64,000 nucleotides of DNA from Phlebiopsis flavidoalba (GCA_035772785.1 JAOCPU010000017.1:1-64000); one strand, 5' to 3'. Shown: positions 1 to 13,800, counted from the first letter of the stretch. The notes: a model not told the origin generated them from the letters alone. Numbers and translations: made by a program.

Positions 1-191
1 GTTCGACGCGTTGTGTGGGGCTGTGACTCTTGTGACAAGAGACTCCATACTGGCGCCGGAGTGGTTACCCTGTTGGTGTACATAAAGAATCTCTCCTTGC
101 CCCTGTTGTAGTACGTTGCTCCCGCTCGACTCGTTGGCCACAGCCTCCCCCTTCGCTACCTAGCTAGCTGTCATATTCGGGTTCAATTGAA

Positions 192-2915
192 ATGTGTACG
201 TTGTCCCGTTTCGTTTCGGTTGTGGCTGTCTTAAAAACCGGCGATGTTTGCGCAGCCCCTCCAAGCCGACAGACGCTACATAACTCGGGGAGTACAAATT
301 TAGGGCCCGGTAGTAACCTCCCCATATCCTCAGGCCACACACCCCTCCTAGACCCAGCAGAACCTTCCTCTGGTGCGAGCCAAACACCCAAATCTCGGCC
401 CACCATAGCTGCCCTTCTCCATCGTGTCGGCGAGGTACTGCAGATGAATATGAAGCCCGAGAAGCAGGTTGGACAACGCCCAGCATACTGCAGGGTATCA
501 AGGCCATAATACTCATGTCATGTACGTCCTGGCGGCTGCTTCTTTCATAGCCTCGCAGAACGTGCTCACGTGTCTTTGTGTAGGGCTGAATGTTCTGCTA
601 GTATGCATCCCTGTTTCGGTGAGTCTTTCATTCGTTTGCCACTCCAAAACACGTCACTGACGCGCAACGCAGTGGGCGCTGCATTTTCGTATGGGCGAAA
701 AAGACACGACCAGCACGCAAGACACGGTCATCTTCGTCTGTGAGTCTCCTCGCTTCGCGTCTATCTTTTGTGAGCTCACGTCCACACAGTCTCCTTCCTA
801 TCCATTATCCCTCTAGCCAAGGTAGGCGCCGTCCAAGTTTGTCGTACGACTCGTCTTACAAGTTTGATAGCTCCTGGCCTTCGCAACGGACGAACTATCA
901 TGTCGTGTTGGCCAAACGTTGGCTGGATTGTTGAATGCCACTTTGGTATGTTTTCGCCGTCGTGGCATCATGTTTCACTGCTGACTATCATCACTCAGGG
1001 TAATGCGTGAGTTTTGCTGGCCTTCGCGTGTATACTGTCTGTCGAGCTAACCTCTCCTTCCAGCGTGGAATACTCATTGTCTCTGTACGTGTTCCCAGCC
1101 TTCATTCGGCGAACGCCCGTGCTCACAGCCTCGCCCGAACAGATTATTGCCCTGGTCAAGTGTGAACTTCAGATTGTCCAATCATCTCGTACGTCTTCGA
1201 ACACAGCCTCTTATAGATTTCTAGATTTGACTCACTGATCGGACAGTCGTCGGCTCGATCCTGAGTAACTTGCGTGCGTAATGGTCTTGGCAAGTACACT
1301 AGCGGACTTTAGCTGAACCCAAACTTTCTCCTCCAGTGCTCGTGTTGGGCATGTGCTTCTTTGCTGGAGGAACCAAGTTCTCAGAGCAGCGGGTTCGGCG
1401 TTAGTGAGTGGCTCGCAGTCTTCCCAACGGGGCCGTGGTGTCTAACGTTCCATGTCTTGCTTCGTTTGACAGGTGCAACACAGCTTAAACTCATCGTTGC
1501 TGACTGTCTCCGTCATTGCGGTGCTCCTTCCGGCCGCGTTCCACTTCGCCGCTGGTAGCGACATTGCCGACCCCCAAGAAGGTCGTGAGATTCTGGCCGT
1601 TAGCCACGGCGTAAGTCGCATTACCCTCATCTCGCTCCGAGCACATTTAATTGACGGACGCATATAGTCGGCCATTATCCTGCTGTTTAGTATGTTACAG
1701 ATTCCAAATAGCTTATCGACTCATGCTAACGAACGTATGTAGTCTACATCAGCTACCTCGTCTTCCAGCTGTTCTCGCACAAGAACCTCTACCAGGACAA
1801 GAACGAGGACAACTTCCAGTCGACGTCTTACCCGGTCAACCCCGAGGGCTCGCTCAGGCGCAGACTGCATTGGCACAAGAACAAGGCAGGCAATGATGAG
1901 GAGAAGGCTGAAACTTCGACAAACGGCGTCAACCCTCAAGAGACAATGTCCAGTCAATCGCACGGTACCGCCGCTGTCCCTACAGAAGGCGAAGGGGAGG
2001 ATGAAGTCGAGGAGCCCCTGCTCAGCGTGCCCCATGACCATTGGATTGCTTGTCGTCGTCACTGTGGTAAGTTTCACGCCACATGATGATCGAATCTGGG
2101 CTGAACATATCCTCAGGTTGTTTGCTATCACTGCGGAGTTCCTGGTTGATTCAATCAATGGTCTTACGGACACAGGCCACATCAGCAAGGAATTCGTAGG
2201 TCTTGTACTCCTGCCCCATTGTCGGAAACGCCGCAGGTATGCCTATCCAGTGCTGTACGACGTTCTATCAATACTGACTGCGCATTGCCGCTCCGCGCCT
2301 CCAGAAACACGTAACGGCGGTTTACTGTGTCCGTCAAGGACAAGCTTGATCTTAGCTTGGGTGTCGCTGTGGGCTCCAGTATCGTGAGTAGCGGTTATCA
2401 TCTACAGCGCTGTGCGGTTTGTCTGATGCATGATGCCCTTACAGCAAATTGCTCTTTTCGTCATCCCGTACGTCCTTTCGCTGCGCGCATCACGCATACG
2501 CAGTATCACTGACGTTTGTGCCTGTGACCGCCAGATTCATCGTCACGCTCGGATGGATAATAGGCAAGCCCCTCACGCTCCTCTTCGACCCCTACGAGTC
2601 GATTGTGCTCTTCCTCTCTGGTGGGTCCTGCACGTTGTTCCCGCTCTGTGCACCACTCTGACGGCGCACACGTCATTGCTTCTTTTACTTGGCATTTCCA
2701 CCTACCGCAGTCCTCGTCGTCAACTACACAGTCGCCGATGGCAAGTCAAATTGGCTGGAGGGTATGATCCTCATGTGTCTTTACCTCATGCCTCGCTGTG
2801 ACGTTCTGGTATTATCCGGGTATGTTACCTTGTTCTGCCCGTTCCATGCATCCTGTCCTGACAAGCGCGCATTGATATAGGTGTCAACATCTCACAACAA
2901 CTCGCGCAGTGTTAA
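192..2915 (+). CDS. VCX1: Vacuolar Ca2+/H+ exchanger (CAX/VCX1 family)
   Basis: This is a multi-exon cation/proton antiporter that loads Ca2+ into the vacuole in exchange for protons. Both family signatures are visible. The first repeat reads LLNATL then GNAVE around 900-1080. The second reads VGNAAEHVTAV, split by an intron at about 2237-2303, followed by LSLGVAVGSSIQIALFV. Between them lies an acidic cytosolic loop (about 1800-2020). The N-terminal hydrophobic stretch LNVLLVCIPVSWALHF is assembled from exons 584-618 and 673 onward, with clean GT..AG borders. The C-terminus reads NYTVADGKSNWLEGM and ends with TAA at 2913-2915. The exact start is uncertain; the in-frame ATG at 192 opens the first exon. 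Extra bases break the frame at 1071-1072, 1390 and 2321-2323, although flanking residues are fully conserved. Family assignment is firm; the gene name follows yeast usage. Confidence 0.85.
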
Positions 2916-3235
2916 GTTATTAGTCCACGCGATACAAACACACGCTCCCTTATCATACTACTATTTGACTGTCCCTATTCATTGGACCTTCGGGCTGTTA
3001 CTACTGACCTTACATTTAGGCAGACATTTACCCTAGTACCCGAGTTTGTTGTATATACCCCATCCTTCAAGTCTTCTCACACGTGCGACCTATCTTGCAT
3101 TATGCCATTACCACTTTTGTAGCATGTAAAGAAACCTTTCCAATAGATGCATAATGATTAGGAGTAGTGAAATACCAAACACGTGTAGGAAGACATGAAA
3201 CTCGTGTAGGACGCATGGGAACGACGGTACAGAAC
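2916..3235. other. Convergent intergenic spacer, VCX1/fox-2
   Basis: About 320 bases lie between two converging genes, so the stretch holds both 3' untranslated regions. It is AT-leaning, and no conserved coding or RNA gene was seen. Confidence 0.5.
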
Positions 3236-6200
3236 CTAAAGTTTCGCTTTCACTGCGCCATCCACGAGGGTGACGGCAGCTGACGCAAGGACAACTGCGT
3301 TCCGCTCTTTCACCTTGGTAACTGGAAACCCACAACGGATCAGCTATACGGAGGCGGGAGCGAACAAGGGAAGGGGACTCACCGAAAATGACCTTGCCCG
3401 CCCTCCTTCCACATTTCTGTGATCAAGGTCTCACCTGGGTGCACGACACCTGCGAACCTGTAGCCGGAAATGAGCGTGTCAGCTGTCGGAAAGGGCGCCA
3501 CACGCGTGCAAAGGTTCCGCACCGGACTTTGATATCTGAGTATGATGCGCCGAACGTTTTCAGCACGGTGCTTGCCCGAGATACCGAACGTGCAGAGCCC
3601 TGTGCGTATTCAGTAACCTGAAAGACCGTCTGCGCAGAAGGGGGGAAGTCGTACCATGAAGGATAGGTCGGTCGAATCCTCCCACCGCTGCGAACTCGGG
3701 AAAAGTATCTGCGGTGTGAATTTTGTAAGCGAGCGAACGGAGATTACTGCGGAAGCGACGAAAGCGACGATAGACGTACGTGCAGGGGGTTCGGATCGCC
3801 GCTCAACCTGTGCGAGAAAGCGTGAGTACCCTAATACCTGGGCGAGCCGATGTACACACCTGTAGAGCGCCGCCTGAGTAGACAGAGTTTTTCTCTTCCA
3901 CCACGGCATCTGGGCTGCGCTTGGTGGTGGCATTAGCGGCGGTGGCAGGGCCGCCGGGTCTATAGATGGGTCAGCATCCGGCTGTTACTTGAGCTAGTAT
4001 CCCAATCTGAGCTTACCCTTGCCCGTTCGCCTGCCTCCAATGCACCCGAGCCCCGAATGAACACGGTCGACTGGTTTTCGAATATCACCTTGCCGCTTTT
4101 CCTTCTCCTTTGTCGCTCGGACAATCCATGGTGACTGCCGCCGCCTTGCCTTTGTCGAGGGGGGGCACCTCGAGGAGGCTGTTCAAACCGTCATTAGGTC
4201 GAGATCCATCCGAGGGACGGTAGCTAGTACTAAGGAAGTATACTTACCGAGCGCTCGTTTACGAGCTCCCCGCTGGTAGGAATGAGGGGCGGTTAATGGC
4301 GAGGTATTGTTCATCGGACATGCAGGAGCTTTGCCTGGAGTCACACATGAGCCTTGTCACAATGCCTAGGAGACAATTGCAAAGTCGTCACGGGTTGAAG
4401 TCTGGAAGCCAGCTCATCGGGAATGTGGAGGTAGCCGGTGGAATTGGGGGATAAACACGAATGTCGGCAGTGCGGAGAAGTCATCGTCTCCCTCGAACGT
4501 CCACTGCAGCTTCCTTCTCAGTGGCCCGGACGACCAAGGTTGTACATAAACGACATCACTCTCGCTCTGTGTAGCTGTATTTCTGTATACGATACGGTGG
4601 ATCTCGACGTGCTCCTTTGCCTTTGTTTAGCAATGTCAAGCTCGGAGTCCTCGTGGTCGGCATACGGGCTAGAAGAAGCGCTAGGACGCCTCATCCTCAA
4701 TGGCCGAAGTTCTCAGCCATCTAGATAAGGATCTCTAGTCAATGTCGCGGTAGGCCAGCTGACTTGCGCGGCTACGCCACCTGCTCAAAGGCATCCTGTG
4801 TTGTAGCTGGGGTTTGTCGGCCCTACCAATCGTCTGGGTCCCCCTTCCCTCCCTTTACGGTCAGAGCTAGTCCCTTTCGAGGTTTCTGCGCACATAGACC
4901 CTTACCGAAGTTCGTGTTATAACATAGCCCATCTTCGACAGAATAGCCTCTGGAAGTAAGCACGGGACGGTTCACTGGGATACCCGTGACCGCCTTGCCT
5001 TCTGCCACTGGTCTGAGCTGCCGAACCCGCCCGCCCATAATTTCGAACAGTTTGCGGAGGGTTTCCTCGTTCGCCTTCGCTAGTGAGGGTAGCCAACGAT
5101 GGCGGGGCGATGTAGTCCGGCTACAGCATGCATGAAGCAATTGAGCGGACATGCGTGGGACAACGACAATGCAATGAAAAGTCACGCACTTGGAACGCTC
5201 GCCTCAACCAACCAGCTCTGGGGGCCTATGTATCCTAGCAGATCAGTATCTCCGCCAATGAATAACGTGGCATATGAGCGAACCAGATGGTCATAGTCAT
5301 GGCTGTGCCCGCAGACGGGGCAATGGAATTTGCCTTGATGTTGTATTTGGCACCCTCAATTGCGAGAAAAGCGCACGGGTGAAGCCAATGATTCGCAGCT
5401 TTCGCGGCGGTGTACTGTGGGGATGTCAATTATCAAACGAAGTCTTGACAGATGGAAATACGAACGTTAGCCTGGCCGAAGTTGCCATCTGAGACAGGTT
5501 CAGTGCGCCAAAAATCAAGTACGAAGCGATTTATGACGTACAAATGCCGACTTGAGAGCAATGGAGTAGTCACAATCCGGCCGTACTTCTGCTTGAGGAA
5601 GTGAGGCCAGCAGGCTTTCAACACACTGTCCGACATCTATACCCACAACGCGAGACCATCGTTCGTCTGTAAGTCCTACCTTGTATGTGCCACTGCATGA
5701 TCATGTTAGCATGTGACCTTGTTAGTTCCAACAGGAGGTACGGACCGCACGAAGATGTACTGCCATGACTGCATCCCATTCCTGCTCGGTCATAGCCGTA
5801 AAGGATTTTGATAACCGCAAAATACCAGCGTTGGCTACAAGAACGTGAATGCTCACCGAATTTCTCCAGGGCAACATTTGACCAAAGCCTCGCTTCGTCT
5901 TCAGGCGGAGCCGACTGCTGGGCGGCAGCCTTGCCTCCCGCTAGTCTCCTCAACACCGTCAGCCTGCACTACAAGATAACCAAGACACTGTGGTTGTACC
6001 TTTGGTAATTTCGTCCACCACAGTAGCCGCGCCCTTCTCACTTACAATCGTTCACGACCACGTTTGCGCCGAGGCGAGCGTAACATGAGAGCATAACGCA
6101 CGGCCCAATCCCTGGCCGGCTCTCCGGTGATGACGGACGGTCTTTTTGCATCATAGCGGACTTCGACGGTGATGATTGCTTGTTCGTCGCAGGAAGTGCC

Positions 6201-7495
6201 ATCGCCTTTGCGAAGAGTCCCCGTTGAGCGTTCGAAGTCGGTAACACTTTGTGGGCTAGAACAAGCCAATGTTCAAGTTCAGATATTCCTGGGAGTCAAT
6301 TATTCCGGCTTACTGTTCTGGCGCCGTGTGAAGTCTGTGATTTCTGACCACTTCTCCTCCTTGACCGCTGATGGGGTAAAGGTTTCGTCTGTCTTGAATA
6401 CAGCACCCTTGCTCCTCTCTCCCACCGGACCTCAGGCGACAAATCCGGCACCGAGCTCGAATATCTTGCCGGAGGCATCGGAAGGGGATGAAGGATGTGT
6501 GACTGCAAGGACGAATGGTGCAACCAAACTCGGGCTTCGGCATTCCTGATTAGGAGACTGAAATTCACACACAATGTGCGCGAACCCAACCCCCCTGCTG
6601 CGTTACCTTGATATTCGCGAGCATTTCTGGTGGCATGACGGTCTCAGTCATCGCACTGGCGGCCATCTAGATGACGTTCAGAGAGCAATTCGTGGAACGA
6701 TGATGTAACCACGCACGGGGGCTATGGGCGGTAGCACGAATGTTGTACTTCTCACCCTCCCGGGCAAGTGTCTTCGTGAAGCCAATGAGTCCCATCTTGC
6801 CCGCGCTATAGTTGGTCTGGCCGAAGTTACCTGCGACGAATGCTTTGTGAGGAGCACAGGGGAATAGAAAGAGGCAGGCTCACCGTAGAGTCCGGCAGCA
6901 CTTGTAGTGTTGATTACACGTCCAAACTTCTGTTTTGCGGAAAAGGGGCCAGGCAGCTTTCGTACACGAAAACGCGCCCTTGAGGTGGACTTCGTAGATT
7001 TGGTCCCATTCCTTGTCCGACATGTTGCGGAAGCTACGCGCTAGGTCAGCATTTCTGGGTCAAGTCGCGCAAAGTGTGACGCACTTCTTGTCGCGAAGGA
7101 TGCCTGCATTGTTGATGAGGATATGGACAGCACCAAAGTTGTCCAATGCAGTCTTTATGACGCTGCGTTGCGCCGTCGGTTACAGACGAGTTGTTCACCA
7201 CGGCCTTACCACCGGCTAAATGGAGATCCTGAAGTCATGACGCGGTACGCGCGCAGAGATAGTACAAACGCACCTTGCTTAATCTCATCGACGACTTTCT
7301 GCGCTGCTGCCGCATTGAAGTCATTGACAACGACATTTGCACCTCTTGAAGCGTATAACAGCGAGTAGCTATTACATCAAAACTGAGTTGAGTGTTGCAT
7401 CATACATGACCAAGTGAAACACCGCACGTCTTGCCCAGACCACCGCCGGCGCCGGTCACGACGACTGTCAGGCCTTCGAACGAGAGTTGGGACAT
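3236..7495 (-). CDS. FOX2: Peroxisomal multifunctional beta-oxidation enzyme (Fox2: SDR-SDR-MaoC hydratase)
   Basis: Fox2 carries 3-hydroxyacyl-CoA dehydrogenase and enoyl-CoA hydratase 2 activities of peroxisomal beta-oxidation. The ATG at 7495-7493 begins [19 protein letters not shown], a Rossmann TGxxxGxG dinucleotide site. The first SDR active site reads NYSAGKMG near 6800 (YxxxK). A second SDR follows, with [20 protein letters not shown] near 6070-6130 and YTAAKAA near 5410. The MaoC/hotdog hydratase domain is scattered over exons from 4700 down to 3250: YNLG, the fragment SWLPDFNP, then [14 protein letters not shown] at about 3660-3700, then [14 protein letters not shown]. The protein ends AKL-stop at 3236-3238, a PTS1 peroxisome signal, so the apparent stop at 4823 is a frameshift artefact or an intron. 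Several one-base indels interrupt the frame. It is followed upstream by a same-strand helicase gene. Confidence 0.88.
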
Positions 7496-8324
7496 TGTGG
7501 GGAAGTGTGGGGAAGACTATGTCGTAGACGTTGACACGGTCAAAGGACTTTATACTCACCGCCCGGGCTCGCGCCTTCGAATATTGTGATACTCGCCCAC
7601 GCATGTGATTTCCAAGGGAGTTGCCACGAAACCTGTTCATTACGGGGCGCTTATTCCCGCATGACGTGTTTGACTGCAGTTGACTAGAACGGTTGGCTAC
7701 GGACAACAGGTCTCTGCTTCTCTGTCAATGCATGCAGAAGAAATCCACGAATTATGGCCTCAAGGTAGTAAAACAAGTAAGCTTCGAAAAAAACTCAGGC
7801 AACTCGGGTCGTAAACGAAACTATCCCTCGCACATGCGGTCCGAACTAGACACATCGAGAAAGACACACTTACGAGAGCGTTTTTCAATGAGGTTTATAG
7901 GGATCCGTTGAGGTTCGCTGTGAAGCGACAAGCTCAAATACTCAACGGGACCATGATCATGTCAGCGATGGGATGTTGGAGGCTGGCTACCATTGACATG
8001 ATTTGACATTGCCCCCGAGCTTCACTGATATGCTAACGAGCAATGAACAATGTCTTGAAGGGCTACACGTAAAGCTGTTTGCGGTACGATGCCTCATATC
8101 GTGAATAACTAAACCCGACCCCCCACGTGCGAGCTGTAATTCTCCTAGCAAGGTACGGTTCTCGTCCGGTGGCGCGCGTGGCTCTTGTCATGCTGTGAAT
8201 GCAAGGCAAGCGCAGCTGGCCGCAATACCGTCCAATGCCATGTGGAGGGAGTATCGGCAACGTACAGGTGCTTCGCGGAGCGCCATAATACCTCGGAGGG
8301 TCGCAACATCATCATTTGAGATCT
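7496..8324. other. Intergenic: fox-2 promoter side and dbp6 3' end
   Basis: No conserved coding sequence was recognised between the fox-2 start and the Dbp6 stop codon, both on the minus strand. The stretch should hold the fox-2 promoter and the Dbp6 terminator. One CCTCGG hexamer, the core bound by Far fatty-acid regulators in filamentous ascomycetes, occurs at 8291-8296. A single hexamer is weak evidence and may be chance. Confidence 0.4.
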
Positions 8325-10887
8325 CTACCGCGAGTATGCTTCCTTGAGTTTAGTAAGCGCGACCTAAATATTCATTTGGTCAGTCGACGGTAGGTTGATA
8401 GGATAGTGTCCGCTTGCCTCATAATTTGACACGAAGGGAGCAAGGTCCTGTTCAGAGACCCTGAGGCGTTTGACGGCGGATAGATGGTTGGCGTCTTTGA
8501 GCATGTTCTTGAAGTACCGGGCCTGAAGAGGCTTGTCAGCGGGCACAGACTGCGCGGTAAACTATGCGGGTCACCTCTTGCTCCTCAACCAAAGTCCAGG
8601 CGTCGCCGTTACGTCCCGCTCGGGCAGTCCTTCCGACTCGGTGGACATATTTGCGCATGTCCACCGGAGCATCGTAGCTCACCACATGTGAGACATGGCT
8701 GATATCGATTCCGCGCGATATGAGATCCGAGCAGACAAGACTAAAGCCAAGGGTTTAGGAGGCTTTCCGGTGTTTATCGGAATGAGAGACGCACATATGT
8801 ATCTCCTGTTTCTTGAACTTCTCAAGTATCTCTTTCCGTGCGCTTGGAGCAAGATCACTAGAATATGCGCGCAGAACGACTTTTGACCCGGGGGAAGTCC
8901 GAGTGTCTTCGAAAAATTCGAACAGCTTGACTAGGCGAGTGGTAGATTCCGCAGATTTTGTGAAGATTAGCGCATTGGTCACACCGAGCGTATGCACAAG
9001 GTGGAAAAGAACCAATGGCTTCTGCGAGGATTCGCAGATCGTCATATGTTCCTGTATAAATGTCAGAAACAGGCCGTAATGTAGTAAAGGAGCAATTTAC
9101 GGTAAGCGTGTCTGGCATGCTGAACTTCTCCATCACTAAATCTAATACCCCCTCCTCTTGTGTTTGTTGTCTCGCCCGAGGAGCCTTGCACAACAAAGTA
9201 TTTCGGATCGCGTAGGTTCAGCGCCGCGATCTTGGCAGGGTCTCTGGTCAAGGTCGCGGAGGGAAGAGTAGTTTCTGACAGGATGTCTCCTTGGTCTCAT
9301 CGAAATCTGTGTGAACGTGCGGGGCCTCACGCATTAAGTGAAGGAATGCGGGGGCTAATCCATCAGGAGTTGGTACACAATCGCGAGCTAAAGACGTCTT
9401 GTCGTCTGACTCGGAGGAGGAAGGGATAGTGTTTTGAGGGCGTGTCGCGGACAGTACTTGCGCCAACCAGTCCTGAAAAGACTGAGCCAATAGCCGATCA
9501 GCTTCGTCTATGACCTGTGCTTGCCGTCAGCCGTTGGAGCAAAGTGTGTGTGTGTCACATACCAAGAAGCGCAGATGTTGTAAGGAGAAGTTCGGCGTAC
9601 CGTAAGATGATCGATGAGCCTTCCTGGAGTGCATATCAGAACATCCACGCTACTGGAGCCGCCCTGAAGTCTACCGCGGGTCAATGTCACTAATCAGCGA
9701 AAACTCAAAGATGACACACTGTGGGGACCTGTCGGCGATCAGTTGAGCTTGCTCGTGGGCAAAGGAATGTTGTCCTGTGGCGGTTCCAATCTACACGCGC
9801 TTAGGCAATGAACACGATAGGTAATGAGGCGGCACACCTTCAACCCGCGTCCCTTAGCTACAGCCTCGAAGGTTTCGCGGACTTGTGCGACTAGATCTCG
9901 GGTAGGAAGAACGACAAGAGCTCGAAGGCGAGTGACCACTCGAGACGATAGCAGCTAGTACGTGGTTCTGAGACTGTTTGCATATGTATAAATGGCTACT
10001 CACCTCCACGATGGGTAAAACGTAAGAGCCAGTGTCTTACCGCTGCCTGTTGGTGCGGACACGCAGATGTCTCGAGGAGGATTATGCGGAAGGTACAGAC
10101 GTCGGTGTGAGATATTCGATAAAAGGAATGGGATGACTGCAGTCTGTACTTGAACAATAATTAGCTGGCTCGCAGAAGTAGTGTAAAGCCTGCGAACATA
10201 CCGGCAAACAGCTCTGTTATGCCTAGCTCTTCTAATCTCTTCTTAGTTCTTTCACTCAACAGGGAGGGCGAATTCTGAGCATCTAGAGACTGTATGGATG
10301 CCGTTTGCCGAGGTTCAACAAGCTCTGCTTCCACTATAGCTTTGTCCAGGCCTTGTAGGGCAAGTGTAGCCTTCGATGGGGCGTCAGGCCGGGATGGCAG
10401 TGGGAAGGATGGTAAAGCCAGTAAAGGAGAGGGCGAACGTGGAGCATCTGTGAGAGACGGCGGACTGTCTTCCTTCTCTTCCGTCCCTTCGACGGGCATA
10501 GTAGATTCTACTACCATGTTGTCGGACTCGACGGATGGACTGAGCTTGCGTTTCTTCTTCGGTCTCTGGTTGTCGATAGGCTGAGACACCATACTATGCG
10601 GCGATTGTTCAGTTTCGGACATTGCCTTGGATGTGAGGTCAACATTGTCTGCTTCCTCCTCCTCCGAATCACGATCACGCGTAACGTCCTCAGTATTTCC
10701 ACCGGAAGGGGCAATAGACTTTCTCTTTTTACGCCTCTCCTTCTTGGCTTTGAGATATCTCTTTTTTGCTTTGGTCTTCGTCTGTTATACAGAATATGAA
10801 CAGATGTACCTGCCGAAGGAGTAAGATACATACCCTGGAAGCTGCCCCTTCGGCCTCTCGACTAGCCGCGACGTTAGACAACGTCAT
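8325..10887 (-). CDS. DBP6: DEAD-box ATP-dependent RNA helicase, Dbp6/DDX51 type (60S ribosome biogenesis)
   Basis: This is a nucleolar RNA helicase of the Dbp6/DDX51 group, required for early 60S subunit assembly. Translation starts [18 protein letters not shown] at 10887, followed by an intron and a lysine-rich, then acidic/serine-rich extension to about 10160. The helicase motifs follow in order: SAPTGSGKT (motif I, 10030-10070), PTRDLVAQV (Ia, about 9880-9910), [10 protein letters not shown] (about 9605-9635), VIDEADRLL (motif II, about 9495-9520), [18 protein letters not shown] and [12 protein letters not shown] (motifs V and VI, 8610-8730). The insert after the DEAD box is rich in Ser/Asp and proline, and such an insert is typical of DDX51. 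The C-terminus reads [11 protein letters not shown] with a TAG at 8325-8327. One-base indels and introns break the frame. Assignment to Dbp6 rather than another DEAD-box protein rests on the insert and the C-terminal tail. Confidence 0.85.
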
Positions 10888-13800
10888 TTCGCTAATTTTT
10901 TCCGGTCCTCAGTTACTCCGTTTAGCTTATGAATTAGTAGGAAGGTCGAGGACTGATTGTGATTACCCCAGAGCCAGCTGAGTGCAGACGAGAGACAAAA
11001 TGCAGAAATGATCAGCACTCTTCGCCGAAAGCCGAGGCCATAAAGCGCCCGCAAAGCGCCTAAAGAACCTTTCGGCGACCGTCGCGGTTCCGTCATGGCC
11101 AGCATTCGAGGCACTCGTCTCAGTCTCCGTCTCAGTCTCAATACGAAGTCTCCCTGATTATCTGCTTTCGAGTTTCAACTCAGGTGGAGACTGATTTCTA
11201 GTGAGTCTCATGTAACTCAATGGCGCCCCACTATTTTATATTCCACGCTTTCAGTCTAGTCTTCTTACGAGCCTTACTGCGACCCTCGCTTGCATGAATC
11301 CTTGAGGTATCAAATCTGTCGGCGAAGTAGAACCGCCCGGTACCACCGCGACTTACCTGGGCCTTTTACATGACTGCGATTAGTACCCGTTTTTCTCGAC
11401 TTCGACTTCCGGTTCCTCCCTAATGTTTGGCCAATACCATGTGATGCTTCCCGTGAGCCATGCTTAGGCCGTGCGTCACAACTGTCTCATCCCTTGGGAC
11501 GCCGGTCGAGCTCCTTCGCATTGAAGCTAATCGATGACGGAACCTTCGTAGGATGAAGTAGCTGGCTGAGTCTGGAGGAAGCTTATCATACGTCGCCGGG
11601 GTCTAGTAGGTGCATCAGAAACAAATGGCACGACAGATCATCGCCACGCCCCTCGGATACTCGATCCACAGCATGTATCGTACCCGATGATGTCTCGGCA
11701 TTGCGTGTCTTTGGGTCATCTGGCACCTACCAGGTGCTCGCCGAAGACCCTGAACACCATTAGCTACGTGACGCAGCTCCTGACAAATGTTCATCGAAAC
11801 TTTATTTACTGAATCATCCCTGGGATTTTGTTCCTTTCTTGCGCAGAGTAGATCATTCAGACGAAGTTGACCTGCGGACTTCTTCAAGGCTCTTCTTCGT
11901 ATCATGCAAAGATTCAACCATTTTATGCAAGTTGCATCAAACCTCCTTTCCCCGCAAAGACGCTTCATGTCGTCATTTTTTCTGTGCCTTAGCAGCGGCA
12001 AGGTGCTGGCGATATTCCTGTCAGCGCGCGCGCCGAATGTATCCGGCAATGGGTACGAAATTTCCCGGTTTATTCAGGTACCTGCCTACAGCACCCCGCC
12101 AGGAGCTGTGCCCACGTCCAGAAGACGCATAGGGCCGCATGGAGTTTTTCAGCCGAATACTCAATCCGCAGCCGAGTAGTACTCTGCCTCCCTAACAGCA
12201 ATGCTCAAGGTGGCGTAGCGTCCCAATCTCACCAGGAAATCGGAGTATTACCGGTGACATCGTCTCAGACGTTAGCTCCCCTGGCCCTGCTGCTGCATAA
12301 GCCATCATAATCTTTCTCAGAATACGAGAAATCCGCTCCCCATCCATTAATGCACACTACTTGTTCGTCGCTTCTGAGCCACGGCGATGCGGATCCGCCT
12401 TTCCTATCATGGCCACAGACGGCTCCTTATCGCGTACCATCCGTCAAGTACGGCTGGCTGTCCTCCAGTTACCCGCTGAAGGCGTTATACTGCGCTGGGA
12501 GGACCACGTTGTGTAGAAGACCGTATTGTTGCGCACCTTGGTCTGATCGTCCCAGCTCTTTTATGATAACCCGTGACATCCCTGTCCGCCTACTTTTCAC
12601 TCCGAACCGATAGTTCCGTCAACGGTACTCAATGGATCATGGGGCTCCACTCCTTAATAGATATCTCATCCTATAAAACCCGGCTTGCGGTTTTGATAGC
12701 AAATCCCTGTCACTCTTACACCGGTCGTCACCGCCAGGTGGGCACACGCATGTTAGCGTTGATCACCAGAACCTCATCTCATCATAGAATTTCTTTGCCA
12801 TAGAGGATGTGTTCATCAGGTGTTGTAGGTCTCTTCGCCCTGAAGAGAGGTTCAATCCTTCTGAATATCATCACGTAGGCTCGTCAATCGTCACAGGGGA
12901 TGTCATGGTAGGGAACGTGCCTGTGTGAACAATTGACAAGGCTCAGTCCCGTTCCGAGATAGCTACAACGTACCATTATGGCACACCGGAGAGATAATCG
13001 ATTGCAATAAACCGGATTGCGCATTGAGTAGTGCACACGCACATCCGCCAACATATCCTTGCCGTTTGTAATAGGGTCAGTCTCCCTAAGTTCCACGGCA
13101 CGGAAGCTGACCACTTCCCAGACCTGGTCGGGATTACACATCCAGCGTGTCTAGCATCATACAAGAGCAGTGCGATGCATGCAAGGGTGTCATAAGCGAT
13201 TTGGACGGACGGGTTTAACAGCCGTGGAAGGCGTTTGAGAGACAAGACATCTATCGCGCATGTCTGCGGACGATTATAGCTTCCGTGGTCGCCAACATCC
13301 AGTCGATACTCACTTCTCTTTCACTGCCTATCTACATGCTATGTAGCTTTTATTGACGTTCCTATTACCCCTTTCCATGGAGTCCCAGGAACGACTTCGG
13401 GCTGAGGCCCTGGCCGGAAGTCCAGTTACAAAAGGCGGAATCGATCACCTATCGCGCCCGCTACCCAGGTGGTTCTCCCGAAGCTGAAATGGCAACTCTG
13501 TATGCCCCTGTCTTGAGAGGTTTACGATCTGACTTTGATCCCTCGCCTTGACCATCGGTGCGCAGATAGCGGCTGTTAACAAGTCACCAACCACATGTTT
13601 GACCAATGCTGACCCCCCCGTTTACTGTGCAGCTAAGTGATCTCCTGGGCAATGCGAAGTCATGAATGGTGAGGTACCATTGTATAGAAATGGTTTATGT
13701 AACAATGCAACGGGGGATGGCCATACCCCATGCAACCAGGCTGTATGCATTAGATTCGAGAAAGCTAGGCGCACTTAGGGATGTATAGGCATGAAGAGAC

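Noticed and set aside
160..516. Minus-strand open frame of about 118 codons with some membrane-like residues
   Set aside because: It is antisense to the first exon of the Ca2+/H+ exchanger, whose plus-strand sequence joins to a conserved helix by proper splice sites.
4823..5185. Minus-strand frame ending GGKGDPDDW as a possible C-terminus of Fox2
   Set aside because: Recognisable MaoC hydratase segments continue downstream in the same orientation to an AKL end at 3236.
11615..12179. Possible FtsJ-like methyltransferase (a LLDVGTAPGG-like piece near 12135 on the minus strand)
   Set aside because: Only one short motif-like string was found; flanking sequence did not support the fold or a splice chain.
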